From contig NZ_FNNA01000001.1 of the NCBI RefSeq assembly GCF_900106665.1, forward strand, positions 1,178,001-1,242,000: 64,000 nt of DNA, read 5' to 3'. The notes under the pieces were generated by a model. It did no database searches. It saw only the letters and a program-made list of their open reading frames with translations, and was not told where the DNA came from. The position numbers were made by a program, and so were the translations under genes. The number at the start of each line of letters is the position of its first letter. Within the stretch, counting starts at the first letter, position 1. The DNA is from Paracoccus sanguinis (GTDB lineage: Bacteria > Pseudomonadota > Alphaproteobacteria > Rhodobacterales > Rhodobacteraceae). Below, one piece after another: positions 50,046 to 58,779 of the stretch.

Positions 50046-52208
50046 TCAAGCCAGGATCAGGTCGTCGCGCAGGTCGGCGACCGAGATCCCCTCGATGCGG
50101 ATCGCGGCACCCGCGATGGTCAGGTCCACGCCGCCGGCGCTGTCGCGGGCGGTGGTGAGGATGCCTTCGGCGCTCAGCCGCGCATGGACGCCGGCGTTGA
50201 TGGTCAGCACGTCGACGTCGTTCTGGAAGTCCTCGATCCGCCCCGCCTGCCCGGCCGAGAACACGAACACATCCTCGCCGCCGCCGCCGGTCATCACGTC
50301 CGCCCCGCCGCCGCCGATCAGGACGTTGGCGGCATCGTTGCCGACCAGCTCGTTGGCCAGCCCGTTGCCGGTCACCTTGACCGCATTGCCGCCGGTGACG
50401 ACCACCCGCTCGAGGTTCGCGCCCAGCACCAGGTCCGTCGCGGTCAGGACGGTGTCGATGCCAGCGTTGGCGGCCTCGACGATCGTGTCGAGGCTGTCGC
50501 GCTGGTAGGTGTCGTTGCCTAGGCCCCCGACGAGCCGGTCGGCGCCGGCGTTCCCGGCCAGCGTGTCGTCGCCGGCCATGCCGAAGATCGTGTCGTTCCC
50601 GGCCCCGCCCGACAGGTAGTTGACCTGGCTGTTGCCCACGACCGTGTTGGCGACGGCATTGCCGGTCCCGAACTTGGCGAAGGACTGGATCAGCAGCAGC
50701 GCCTCGAAGTTGGTGCCGAGCGTATAGTCGAAGGTGGCGCGCACGCGGTCGATCCCCTGCCCGGCCAGCTCGACCAGCGTGTCCAACCGGTCGATGATGT
50801 AGAGGTCGTCCCCGACCCCGCCCGCCAGCCGGTCCGCACCCGCCCCGCCCTCGAGCGTGTCGTTCCCGCTCCACCCGCTGAGCGTGTCGTTGCCGGCCAT
50901 CCCGGCAAGCCAGTTGCCCGCCGTGTTGCCGTTGACCCGGTCGTTGCCGTGACCGGCCAGCACGTTCTCGATCACCGTGCCCTCGGCGATCGAGAGGTTG
51001 CCGGTCTTGCCATAGACGCTCGACACCGATCCGCCGGCGAGGTTGATCACCTGCGCGGCGCGGTCGCTGCCCACCCGCAGCCAGTCGGTCCCGCCCTGGT
51101 CGAAGATCGTGCAGGTCACCATCTGCCCCGTGGTGAGCATCCGGTTGGCCAGCCCGAAGGCGCCGCCAACATTGCAGCCCTCGCCCCAGGTCGAGTTGGT
51201 GCCGTTGATGTTCTGCGGCAGCCCGTAAAGCTGCTGCATCGCCAGGATGTCGGCGATCATCGGGGTGACGACGAAGCCGTAGCTCGCGTTGACCGTGGTG
51301 TTGTCGGTCTGGCTGAAATACGACATCACCGTCGCCTGCCAGCTGTCGTTGACATAGGCGTTGTCGCGCCCGTAGGTCGCCGAGCCGTTGTAGGGGCCGC
51401 CGTGGCCGAGCCCCAGCGCGTGGCCGATCTCGTGGATGTAGGTCTGGTAGTAGTAGCTGGCGAAGCCCTCGCCCGGCTGGTCGCGCCAGTAGAGCGGGAT
51501 GTTGACGGTCGACCGCGTGACCGTGCCCCCCGACATGGCGTCGGCCGTGCAATAGGCGCCCGCCTGATCGTCGTTGGTAAAGCGGATATGCGCACCCGAC
51601 CCGGCGGTCGAGTTGGTGTTGAAGCGGATCCCCGTGACCTCTGACCAGGCGTTCAGCGCCATCACCGCGACCGAGCGCTCCGCCGCGCTGAGGTCGGTCA
51701 GGTCGCAGTTCAGCACCCCGCCCTGCGCCACGTCATAGGCGCGCGGTCTCTCGCCCATGTCGCGCCAGAAGCCGTCGCTGAGATAGGTAGCGATCTCGTC
51801 GTTGGTCCAGGGCCGGGGCTGGTCGTAGCTGACCGTATAGCTTCCGGTCTGGGACGAATAGGCGCGCGCGGCGATGTAATAGGTGCCGCCCTGCGTGGCG
51901 GTATAGCTGAACTGCGAATGGTTGATGCGGCCCGAATCGTCGTTGAAGGCGACGACGGTGCCGCTGGCGTTGCGCAGTTCGAGGTAGCTGTCGCTCAAGG
52001 ACACCCCATCCATGGTGAAGTTGTAGGTCTGACCGGCCGTCAGGCTGACCCGAATCCAGTCGGTGTCGTAGCTGGACCCGATGCTGCCGCTGAAGCTGTT
52101 GCCCGGCGTCAGCACATAGGGGGTCGTGGCCCCCGAGGGGGCGTCCCGGCCCTCGACGACGGGGGCGGCAAGCGGCAGGGCGCTGTCGAAACGGGCATGA
52201 GCGGTCAT
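50046..52208 (-). CDS. Serralysin-like RTX metalloprotease
   Basis: Secreted zinc protease of 720 residues. N-terminal pre-peptidase (PPC) domain at about 30-130 (SYDTDWIRVSLTAGQTYNFT). Catalytic M10 domain with the zinc motif HEIGHALGLGH (259-269) and a Met-turn in TVMSYFSQT. From about residue 410 come hemolysin-type Ca-binding nonapeptides in several blocks (GNDTLSGWSGNDTLEGGAG, GGAGNDTIFGMAGDDTLAGN, GGGGADVMTGGGGED). There is no N-terminal signal; the C-terminus ends DDLILA, fitting type I secretion, whose genes are not nearby. A CtrA-type site lies 29-43 bp upstream. The PPC domain at the N-terminus is an uncommon order. Confidence 0.9.
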   Translation of the reverse strand: MTAHARFDSALPLAAPVVEGRDAPSGATTPYVLTPGNSFSGSIGSSYDTDWIRVSLTAGQTYNFTMDGVSLSDSYLELRNASGTVVAFNDDSGRINHSQFSYTATQGGTYYIAARAYSSQTGSYTVSYDQPRPWTNDEIATYLSDGFWRDMGERPRAYDVAQGGVLNCDLTDLSAAERSVAVMALNAWSEVTGIRFNTNSTAGSGAHIRFTNDDQAGAYCTADAMSGGTVTRSTVNIPLYWRDQPGEGFASYYYQTYIHEIGHALGLGHGGPYNGSATYGRDNAYVNDSWQATVMSYFSQTDNTTVNASYGFVVTPMIADILAMQQLYGLPQNINGTNSTWGEGCNVGGAFGLANRMLTTGQMVTCTIFDQGGTDWLRVGSDRAAQVINLAGGSVSSVYGKTGNLSIAEGTVIENVLAGHGNDRVNGNTAGNWLAGMAGNDTLSGWSGNDTLEGGAGADRLAGGVGDDLYIIDRLDTLVELAGQGIDRVRATFDYTLGTNFEALLLIQSFAKFGTGNAVANTVVGNSQVNYLSGGAGNDTIFGMAGDDTLAGNAGADRLVGGLGNDTYQRDSLDTIVEAANAGIDTVLTATDLVLGANLERVVVTGGNAVKVTGNGLANELVGNDAANVLIGGGGADVMTGGGGEDVFVFSAGQAGRIEDFQNDVDVLTINAGVHARLSAEGILTTARDSAGGVDLTIAGAAIRIEGISVADLRDDLILA

Positions 52209-52236
52209 GGCAAAACCCTGAGGCTGCGGGTGGAGG

Positions 52237-52251
52237 TTAACGATCCCTTAA
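52237..52251. promoter_or_regulatory. CtrA-type binding site upstream of the metalloprotease
   Basis: TTAA-CGATCCC-TTAA is a perfect match to the TTAA-N7-TTAA consensus of the alphaproteobacterial regulator CtrA. It lies 29-43 bp before the protease start on the minus strand, in the 123-bp gap after the thiolase stop. Control of the protease is inferred. A site this close to the start could repress or activate. Confidence 0.55.
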
Positions 52252-52331
52252 TGCAGCCGGGCCCGCCCGGGCAATCGCCGATTGTAATGCGCTGCGGACG
52301 GGCGCGCGGTGTTGCGCCCGTCAGCCGCCGC

Positions 52332-53492
52332 TCACACCGTCTCGACCGCGATCGCCGTGCCCTCGCCGCCGCCGATGCAGATCGCGGCCACGCCCCGCTT
52401 GAGGCCGCGACGGCGCAGCTCGTGGATCAGCGTCACCACGATCCGCGCCCCCGAGGCGCCGATCGGGTGGCCCAGCGCGCAGGCGCCGCCGTTCACGTTC
52501 ACCCGCTCGGGCGACAGGCCCATCTTCTGCATGAAGGCCATGGGGACGACCGCAAAGGCCTCGTTCACCTCCCACAGATCGACGTCGTCCTTGTCCCAGC
52601 CGATCCGCGCCAGCAGCTTCTCGGCCGCAGGCACGGGCGCTGTCGGAAACTCGGCCGGGGCCTGCGCGTGGCCGGCGTAACCCACGATCCGGGCGATGGC
52701 GCCCTCGGCCGCGTCCGACAGCACCAGCGCCGCCGCCCCGTCCGAGATCGACGACGAGTTCGCCGCCGTCACCGTCCCGTCCTTGCGGAAGGCGGGCTTG
52801 AGCGTCGGGATCTTGTCGGGCCGGGCGTTGCCGGGCTGCTCGTCGGTGCCGACCTCGGTGTCGCCGCCGCGGCCCTTGACCGTCACCGCCACCACCTCGT
52901 CGGCGAAGCGCCCGGTCTCGATCGCCTCACGCGCGCGGGTGAGCGAGCGCAGCGCGTATTCGTCCTGCGCCGCCCGGGTGAACTGGAACGCGCTGGCGCA
53001 ATCCTCGGCGAAGGTGCCCATCAGCCGGCCCTTGTCGTAGGCGTCCTCGAGCCCGTCGAGGAACATCGAGTCCTTGACCTCGGCATGGCCGAGCCGCGCC
53101 CCCCCGCGCATCTTCGGCAGCAGGTAGGGGGCGTTGGTCATGCTCTCCATCCCGCCCGCGACGATGGTGCGGGCCGACCCGGCGCGGATCGAATCCGAGG
53201 CCGACATCAGCGCCTGCATCCCCGAGCCGCACATCTTGTTCAGCGTGACCGCCGGCACCGACTCGGGCAGCCCGGCCCCCAGCGCCGCCTGCCGCGCGGG
53301 CGCCTGGCCCTGGCCCGCGGGCAGCACGCAGCCCATCAGCACCTCGTCGACCGCCTCGGTCCCGGCGCCGGCCCGGTCGAGCGCCGCGGCGATGGCCGCC
53401 GCCCCCAGCTCGGGCGCGCTGAGCGGCGAAAGCGCCCCCTGCATCCCCCCCATCGGCGTGCGGACGGCAGAGCGGACATAGACTTCGGTCAT
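52332..53492 (-). CDS. Acetyl-CoA acetyltransferase (thiolase II family)
   Basis: Condenses or cleaves acetoacetyl-CoA and similar 3-ketoacyl-CoAs. 386 residues. Nucleophile Cys in VTLNKMCGSGMQALM (near residue 87). Further active-site motifs are EVNEAFAV near 335 upstream of NVNGGACALGHPIGASGARI, and AICIGGGEGTAIA with the second Cys near 373. Used in ketone-body, polyhydroxybutyrate or fatty-acid metabolism; no phaB neighbour, so the pathway is open. It is divergent from the STAS gene. Confidence 0.93.
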   Translation of the reverse strand: MTEVYVRSAVRTPMGGMQGALSPLSAPELGAAAIAAALDRAGAGTEAVDEVLMGCVLPAGQGQAPARQAALGAGLPESVPAVTLNKMCGSGMQALMSASDSIRAGSARTIVAGGMESMTNAPYLLPKMRGGARLGHAEVKDSMFLDGLEDAYDKGRLMGTFAEDCASAFQFTRAAQDEYALRSLTRAREAIETGRFADEVVAVTVKGRGGDTEVGTDEQPGNARPDKIPTLKPAFRKDGTVTAANSSSISDGAAALVLSDAAEGAIARIVGYAGHAQAPAEFPTAPVPAAEKLLARIGWDKDDVDLWEVNEAFAVVPMAFMQKMGLSPERVNVNGGACALGHPIGASGARIVVTLIHELRRRGLKRGVAAICIGGGEGTAIAVETV

Positions 53493-53583
53493 CGGAACTC
53501 TCCGGTTTTTCTGAACGGCGCTTACGGTTTGGCAAGGTTTGGCAGGTAAGGATCAAGGCACGGATTCGGCACGGGGGGCAAGT

Positions 53584-53979
53584 ATGGGTTTCACGATCGA
53601 GGATTTGGCCGACGGCGTGCTGGTCCGGGTGCTCGACGCCCGGCTCGACGCCGCGCAGGCGATCCGGTTCAAGGATCGGCTGCGCGAGGTCGTGGCGCGC
53701 GACGGGCCGCGGATCGTGCTGGACCTGAGCCGTGTCGAGTTCATGGACAGCTCGGGGCTCGGCGCGATCCTGGCGATCCGGCGCGGCCTGCCCGAGACCC
53801 ACCGGCTCGAGGTGGCGGCGCTGGGGCCGAACGTGGACCGTGTGTTCCAGCTCACGCGGATGGACACGGTGTTCACCATCCACAAGGCGGCCCCGCCCGC
53901 GACCCCGCGCCCGGCCCCGTCGCGGCCCGCGCCGGCCGAGGCAGGCGCCGCCGCGGCAGCGCAAGGGGGTGCGGCATGA
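53584..53979 (+). CDS. STAS-domain anti-sigma factor antagonist (RsbV/SpoIIAA-like)
   Basis: Partner-switch protein of 131 residues. The STAS fold covers about 1-98, with the phosphorylation site in LDLSRVEFMDSSGLGAILAI (Ser near residue 56). The last ~30 residues are a Pro/Ala-rich tail (ATPRPAPSRPAPAEAG) not seen in most homologues. The ATG at 53584 is the family start. It overlaps the ATPase gene by four bases (ATGA), so the two form a switch pair: the kinase phosphorylates the STAS Ser, controlling binding. The final target is not encoded here. Confidence 0.88.
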   Translation: MGFTIEDLADGVLVRVLDARLDAAQAIRFKDRLREVVARDGPRIVLDLSRVEFMDSSGLGAILAIRRGLPETHRLEVAALGPNVDRVFQLTRMDTVFTIHKAAPPATPRPAPSRPAPAEAGAAAAAQGGAA

Positions 53980-54875
53980 GCCGGCAGCGGACGCCCCAGG
54001 GCGCCCCGGGCGCCGGCAACCCCGGCGCGCCGATGTTCCACCGGGTGATGGAGGCGACGCTCGCCAATGTCCGCGAGGCGCTGATCGACCTGCGCCGGCG
54101 GTTCGACGGCCGCACCGACCCCGACGCGCTGTCGCGGCTGGAATTGGTGCTGGCCGAGGTGCTGAACAACATCACCCTGCATGGCCCCGAGGGGTCGGGC
54201 GGCCACGGTCCAAAGGAGGCGTCGAGCGCCGAGGGTTCCGGCGTGACGGAGCTGCCGTGGGGCGCCAAGCTGCGCCGGGCGGCCCACGGCGCCGCGCCGG
54301 CTGGCGAGGGGCGGGGCGAGGCTGGTTCGGTCCACGTGATGGGCGAGACGGGCAGGGATGGGGCGGAGGTCGTCAGAGCCGGTCGTCTTGAAACGCCGGA
54401 GACGCCCTCGGGCATGGCGCAAGCGACGGTGACGGAGCCGGGTGTTCCGGGGCCGGACGCAAGCGGTCAGGACGACAGCACACGCGTCCTGAGCGCATCG
54501 GGCACCACCGACGCAGGAGTGTCCGAGCGCGAGGCCAGCGACGCGACCGCCACCCAACCGGTGCTTGTCCACCTGACGGTGACCCAGCACACCGGCGGGC
54601 TCGCCTGCGCGGTGATCGACGACGGCCCGCCGCTGCCCGACTCGTGCCTCGTCTTCCCCGAGGCGCGCCCGGCGCCCGAGTTGTCGGCGCTCAGGGCGGG
54701 CGGCTTCGGCTGGTTCATCATCCGCGACCTGACGCGCTCGCTGTTCTATTTCCGCGAGGAATCCCGCAACGTGCTCTGCTTCAACATCCCCCGCCGCGGC
54801 GCCCGGCGCGCGCGCGACCGAGAGCCCCCGCGCGCTACCCGCCCCCCCGGCCCCCCCGCCGCCGGCGCCGCCTGA
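53976..54875 (+). CDS. RsbW-like serine kinase / anti-sigma ATPase with a ~120-residue insertion
   Basis: GHKL-fold ATPase of 299 residues; RsbW homologues are about 140-160. The N-box is LELVLAEVLNNITLHG (residues 55-70). The G1-like ATP motif CAVIDDGPPLPDS (211-223) and GGFGWFIIRDL (242-252) complete the site. Between them residues 74-195 are a Gly/Ser/Thr/Glu-rich low-complexity block in the loop where normal RsbW proteins have only a few residues. The frame stays open and both halves are conserved, so it appears functional. The C-terminus is Arg/Pro-rich. Coupled to the STAS gene. Confidence 0.85.
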   Translation: MSRQRTPQGAPGAGNPGAPMFHRVMEATLANVREALIDLRRRFDGRTDPDALSRLELVLAEVLNNITLHGPEGSGGHGPKEASSAEGSGVTELPWGAKLRRAAHGAAPAGEGRGEAGSVHVMGETGRDGAEVVRAGRLETPETPSGMAQATVTEPGVPGPDASGQDDSTRVLSASGTTDAGVSEREASDATATQPVLVHLTVTQHTGGLACAVIDDGPPLPDSCLVFPEARPAPELSALRAGGFGWFIIRDLTRSLFYFREESRNVLCFNIPRRGARRARDREPPRATRPPGPPAAGAA

Positions 54876-55569
54876 CGGGCGGGCCGGTACGCGGGCGGGA
54901 GATGGTCGCCGTATCGCGTGGGGATGGCCAAACGGTGTGAGCCGCCTTGTGGCGCGGGGATGCCTACGCGGGGCGAGTTCGCGGCCGAGGCCACGTGGCG
55001 CGGGTCGCCTCATTGCGCGGTGGCCACGTGGAGCGGGCCGCCTTCTCGCGCAGGGATAACCATGCGGTACAGATTGCCTCGTTGTCGGCGGTCAGAAACG
55101 CGGTGCGCGGGCTTGTTCACTCGGCGCGGGCCTTCTGCCTCACGCACGACTCCTCTTGTCGAACGGCGGAACCGCCTGATTACTCTGTTTCCGCGTAACG
55201 GGGGGACGACTTACCCGAAGCTCTGGGCGCCGCTCAGGCACACACTGTGGCGGAGCGCGGCGCAGGACCATGCCCGGCACACCAAACCGGTCAGGCCCCA
55301 TGACCTAGCGCTGACCGACCACACCCGTCACCCCGGCGTCTCTTGGCGAGTGGGCCGACGTCCGTAGGTTTGCCGTCAACTGGCGCGACCCAGCTCAGCC
55401 GCCCGCCGGCGCCTAGGGTTGGGTCACTTGGCGGCCCGGCCAGCGCCGGTAGCTTCGCCTTCAGTCGCAGCGCCCCACCTCAGCCGACCGCCGAGCCGCC
55501 GGGTGCGCCCACAACAGGGCGCAAGCCCCGCACCACCCGCGCCCCCGCACCGCCGCGGACGCGCCGTCC
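54876..55569. repeat. 694-bp gap with degenerate ~39-bp tandem repeats
   Basis: The gap between the convergent RsbW-like and uvrC genes holds no credible gene. Its left third (about 54898-55110) is a degenerate tandem array: units 54898-54936 and 55030-55068 are both 39 bases, agreeing at roughly 28 positions, with two poorer units between and one after. The landmarks are a CGCGxxGGGATxxCC core and ACGGT/GCGGT ends. The remaining 55110-55569 shows nothing recognisable. Confidence 0.5.
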
Positions 55570-57582
55570 TCACCCACCCTCTGGATGAAAGTGATCATGG
55601 ATGCTCTTCGCCATCGTGGCCGAGATCCCCGGCGCCGCCGTCAGGTCGGCGAGCCCGGCCCGCGCCACCGCCTTGGCGCTGCCGAAATGGGCCAGCAGCG
55701 CCCGCTTGCGGGCCGCGCCCACGCCGGCGATCTCGTCTAGCGGATTGGCCAGCGCCTGCTTGGTCCGGCGGGCCCGGTGGGTGCCGATCGCCCAGCGGTG
55801 GGCCTCGTCGCGCAGGCGCTGGACGAAATACAGCACCGGATCGTTCATCGCCAGGGCAAAGGGGCGGCGGCCGGGGCGGTGGAACTCCTCCTTGCCGTGG
55901 TCGCGGTCCTGGCCCTTGGCGACGCCTACCAGCGGGATGTCCTCGACCCCCATCTCGGCCAGGATCCCCGCCACCGCCGAGACCTGCCCCGCGCCCCCGT
56001 CGATCAGCAGCAGGTCCGGCCACGCCTCGGTCTGCCGGTCCGGATCGTCCTTGAGCAGCCGCGCAAAGCGCCGGGTCAGCATCTCGCGCATCATCCCGAA
56101 GTCGTCGCCGGGGGTGATCTCGGTGCCCTTGATGTTGAACTTGCGGTACTGATTCTTCACCCAGCCGTCCGGCCCGCTGACCACCATCCCGCCGACCGCC
56201 GCCGTGCCCTGGATGTGGCTGTTGTCGTAGATCTCGATCCGCCGCGGCGGGGCGGGCAGCTCGAACGCCTCGGCCAGCCCCTCGAGCAGCCGCCGCTGGG
56301 TCGCGCTCTCGGCCAGCCGGCGGGCGAGGCTTTCGCGGGCGTTGCGCAGCGCGTTCTCGACCAACTCGGCCTTTTCGCCGCGCTGCGGGACGCCCATCGC
56401 GACCCGCCGGCCTGCCCGCTCGGACAGCAGCCCGGCCAGCAGGTCCATGTCCTCGACCGGATGGCTCAACAGCACCAGCCGGGGCGGCACCTTGTCGTCG
56501 TAGAACTGGGCGACGAAGGCCTGCATGATCTCGGCCGGCGACTCGGACCCGCCGGTGCGGGGGTAGAAGTCGCGGTTCCCCCAGCTCTGGTTGCCGCGGA
56601 TGAAGAAGACCTGCACGCAGGCCTGCCCGCCGTCCAGATACAGCGCGATCACGTCGGCCTCGGCCACCCGCTTGGGGTTGATCGCCTGCACCGACTGCAC
56701 GGCGGTCAGCGCCTTGATCCGGTCGCGCAGCGCGGCCGCGCGCTCATACTCCATGTCAGCCGCCGCCTGCGCCATCTCGCCGGCCAGCCGCGCCTGCACG
56801 GCGGTCGAGCGGCCCTGCAGGAAGCGCTCGGCATCGGCGACGAGGCCCGCATACTCGACCTCGCCGATCCGCCCGACGCAGGGCGCGCTGCAGCGCTTGA
56901 TCTGGTAGAGCAGGCAGGGCCGGGTCCGGGCCGAGAACGTCGCATCCGTGCAGGACCTGAGCAGGAACACCCGCTGCAACTGGTTCAGCGTCCGGTTCAC
57001 CGCTCCGGCGCTGGCGAAGGGGCCGTAGTAGTCGCCCTTTTCCGACCGCGCGCCGCGGTGCTTCTTGATCTGCGGAAAGGGGTGGTCCTTGGCGACGAGG
57101 ATGTTCGGGAACGACTTGTCGTCGCGCAACAGCACGTTGTAGCGCGGCTTGAGCTGCTTGATGAGGTTCTGCTCGAGCAGCAGCGCCTCGGTCTCGGTCC
57201 GCGTGGTCAGGAACATCATCGACGCGGTGTCGCGGATCATCCGGGCGATGCGTCCCGAGTGGCCGGACGGCCGGGCATAGTTCGACACCCGCGCCTTGAG
57301 GTTGCGCGCCTTGCCGACATAGAGCACCGCGCCCTGCGCATCGAGCATCCGGTAGACGCCGGGGCTCGAGTCGAGCCGGCGGCAGTAGTCCTGGATCAGC
57401 CGATGGCCGGTGAGCGCCGGCCGTGCCGGGGCCGGATCGGCGCCGGGGGCCGGGATCTCGGCCGGGCTGTCAGGGGCGGGGGACGGAGCGCCAACCTCAC
57501 CCGCGCCGTCGCCCGGCAGGGGCGTCGGATCGGCCTCGGCGGGCCCGATTTCGGGGTGTTGGGCGGGCGGTTTGGCGGTCAT
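55570..57582 (-). CDS. uvrC: Excinuclease ABC subunit C
   Basis: Makes the dual incisions of nucleotide excision repair. 670 residues from the ATG at 57582. A Pro/Ala-rich N-terminal extension (about 1-58) precedes the GIY-YIG nuclease (about 65-150, [20 protein letters not shown]). The Cys/UVR region has [15 protein letters not shown] and the helix [16 protein letters not shown] near 285. The RNase H-like endonuclease covers about 430-590 ([32 protein letters not shown]). Helix-hairpin-helices ([20 protein letters not shown]) end the protein. In relatives pgsA often follows uvrC; here only degenerate sequence follows. Confidence 0.95.
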   Translation of the reverse strand: MTAKPPAQHPEIGPAEADPTPLPGDGAGEVGAPSPAPDSPAEIPAPGADPAPARPALTGHRLIQDYCRRLDSSPGVYRMLDAQGAVLYVGKARNLKARVSNYARPSGHSGRIARMIRDTASMMFLTTRTETEALLLEQNLIKQLKPRYNVLLRDDKSFPNILVAKDHPFPQIKKHRGARSEKGDYYGPFASAGAVNRTLNQLQRVFLLRSCTDATFSARTRPCLLYQIKRCSAPCVGRIGEVEYAGLVADAERFLQGRSTAVQARLAGEMAQAAADMEYERAAALRDRIKALTAVQSVQAINPKRVAEADVIALYLDGGQACVQVFFIRGNQSWGNRDFYPRTGGSESPAEIMQAFVAQFYDDKVPPRLVLLSHPVEDMDLLAGLLSERAGRRVAMGVPQRGEKAELVENALRNARESLARRLAESATQRRLLEGLAEAFELPAPPRRIEIYDNSHIQGTAAVGGMVVSGPDGWVKNQYRKFNIKGTEITPGDDFGMMREMLTRRFARLLKDDPDRQTEAWPDLLLIDGGAGQVSAVAGILAEMGVEDIPLVGVAKGQDRDHGKEEFHRPGRRPFALAMNDPVLYFVQRLRDEAHRWAIGTHRARRTKQALANPLDEIAGVGAARKRALLAHFGSAKAVARAGLADLTAAPGISATMAKSIHDHFHPEGG

Positions 57583-57883
57583 GGCGGCGGCTCGAGTGAT
57601 TCCCTGATCCCCCGGCAATCGGAGGGTAATTGCAACCCCGGAGTGTTCCACGGTTTCTGTGGATAACCCTGTGGAGCGGCTGCGGAGCGATGATGCCCCG
57701 GCCAGCGAATCCAAGGCGGCAAACGGTTTGATTAATATTTAGGCACGTTTGCAGGTCTTTGTTTTGGTTGATTATTTTATCAGCCTGCGACAAACCCCTG
57801 ATTCCGCGACAAGATTCATGACGGCCCGGTGACGACCCCGTGAGGGGTGGACAAAACGTCGCGCTGCGACTCGGCGGCGGCCC
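57583..57883. other. 301-bp AT-richer gap upstream of uvrC
   Basis: Lies between the SDR stop and the uvrC start, both on the minus strand. It holds the uvrC promoter region, one exact TTATCCACA DnaA-box sequence on the minus strand (57666-57658) and an AT-rich patch (57725-57785). Two TTGTCGC repeats 19 bp apart lie near 57788-57815 on the minus strand. No gene is visible. A lone DnaA box is not enough to call an origin. Confidence 0.5.
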
Positions 57884-58672
57884 TCAAGGCACCGGCTCGC
57901 CGAGGATATCGGGCGTCTGCCAGCCCAGATGCTGGCCGCCGTCGACGCAGATCAGCTGCCCCGTGACCGCCCGCGCATCGAGCAGATAGAGCAGCGCGGC
58001 GACGATGTCGCCCGCATCCGCCCCGCGCTCGAGGATGGTCGCGGCGCGCTGGCGGGCGAAGTGCGACGCGCTTTGCCGCGCACCCTGCATCGTCGGCCCC
58101 GGACCGATGGCGTTGACCCGGATGTGCGGCGCCAGCGCCTGCGCCGCGGTCCGGGTCAGCGCCCAGAGCCCGGCCTTGGCCAGCGAATAGGTCATGAACT
58201 CGGGCGTGGGCTTCAGCACCCGCTGGTCGACCATGTTGACCACTAGCCCGTGCGCCTCGGGTTCGCCGGTCACCGGCGGCGGCTCGGGCAGCTGGGCGGC
58301 GAAGGCCTGGGTCAGCACGAAGGGCGCCCGCAGGTTCGAGCCGATGTGACGGTCCCAGCTTTCGCGGGTGGCGGTTGCCAGCGTGTCGTATTCGAAGATC
58401 GAGGCATTGTTGACCAGCACCCCCAGCGGGCCAAGCTCAGCCGTCACCCGGGGCACCAGCGCGGCGGTCGCCGCCTCGTCCAGCAGGTCGGCCTGAAAGA
58501 CCGCGGCCCGGACGCCGAGCGCGCGAGCCTCGGCGGCGGTGGCCTCGGCCTCGCCGGCCGAGCGGTCGTAGTGGATCGCCACGTCGTGCCCGCGCCCGGC
58601 CAGCGCGAGCACCATCGCCCGGCCAAGCCGCCGGGCGCCGCCGGTGACCAGCGCCGCGCCCTCAACGGCCAC
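57884..58672 (-). CDS. Short-chain dehydrogenase/reductase (pteridine-reductase-like)
   Basis: NAD(P)-dependent SDR of 262 residues. Cofactor motif ALVTGGARRLGRAMVLALAG (near residue 7), NNAS near 87, catalytic Tyr-x3-Lys in FMTYSLAKAGLWALTRT near 159 and the C-terminal LICVDGGQHLGW near 240. TGGARRLG and GPGPTMQGARQS resemble FolM/pteridine reductases, so reduction of a dihydropterin is a fair guess. The start is a GTG (58672), which overlaps the 3' end of the 37-residue membrane protein gene by 11 bp; the three genes from sppA on form an operon. Confidence 0.88.
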   Translation of the reverse strand: MAVEGAALVTGGARRLGRAMVLALAGRGHDVAIHYDRSAGEAEATAAEARALGVRAAVFQADLLDEAATAALVPRVTAELGPLGVLVNNASIFEYDTLATATRESWDRHIGSNLRAPFVLTQAFAAQLPEPPPVTGEPEAHGLVVNMVDQRVLKPTPEFMTYSLAKAGLWALTRTAAQALAPHIRVNAIGPGPTMQGARQSASHFARQRAATILERGADAGDIVAALLYLLDARAVTGQLICVDGGQHLGWQTPDILGEPVP

Positions 58673-58775
58673 GGGGCAACCCCAGCAGACGCGCCATCAG
58701 CCGGCGGAAGCCCGGCCCGAAGGCCAGCGCCATCGCCGCCATGATCAGCAGGAACAGGATCACCGCCTTGAGCAT
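58662..58775 (-). CDS. 37-residue membrane protein
   Basis: A short gene between sppA and the SDR. Translation: MLKAVILFLLIMAAMALAFG then PGFRRLMARLLGLPRGR. One hydrophobic helix (about 3-20) and a basic, amphipathic C-terminus. It starts four bases after the sppA stop with a GGGGGGATGAGG-type ribosome site and overlaps the SDR GTG by 11 bp, so it is placed for translational coupling in the operon. Homologous mini-proteins with an MLKAVxLFL start seem to occur at this site in relatives (recollection, not checked). Function unknown. Confidence 0.65.
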   Translation of the reverse strand: MLKAVILFLLIMAAMALAFGPGFRRLMARLLGLPRGR

Positions 58776-58779
58776 CGCC

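Noticed and set aside
57583-57883. Possible replication origin near uvrC because of a TTATCCACA box and AT-rich patch
   Set aside because: Only one DnaA box is present and none of the usual alphaproteobacterial origin neighbours (hemE, parAB, dnaA, gidA) are in the window.
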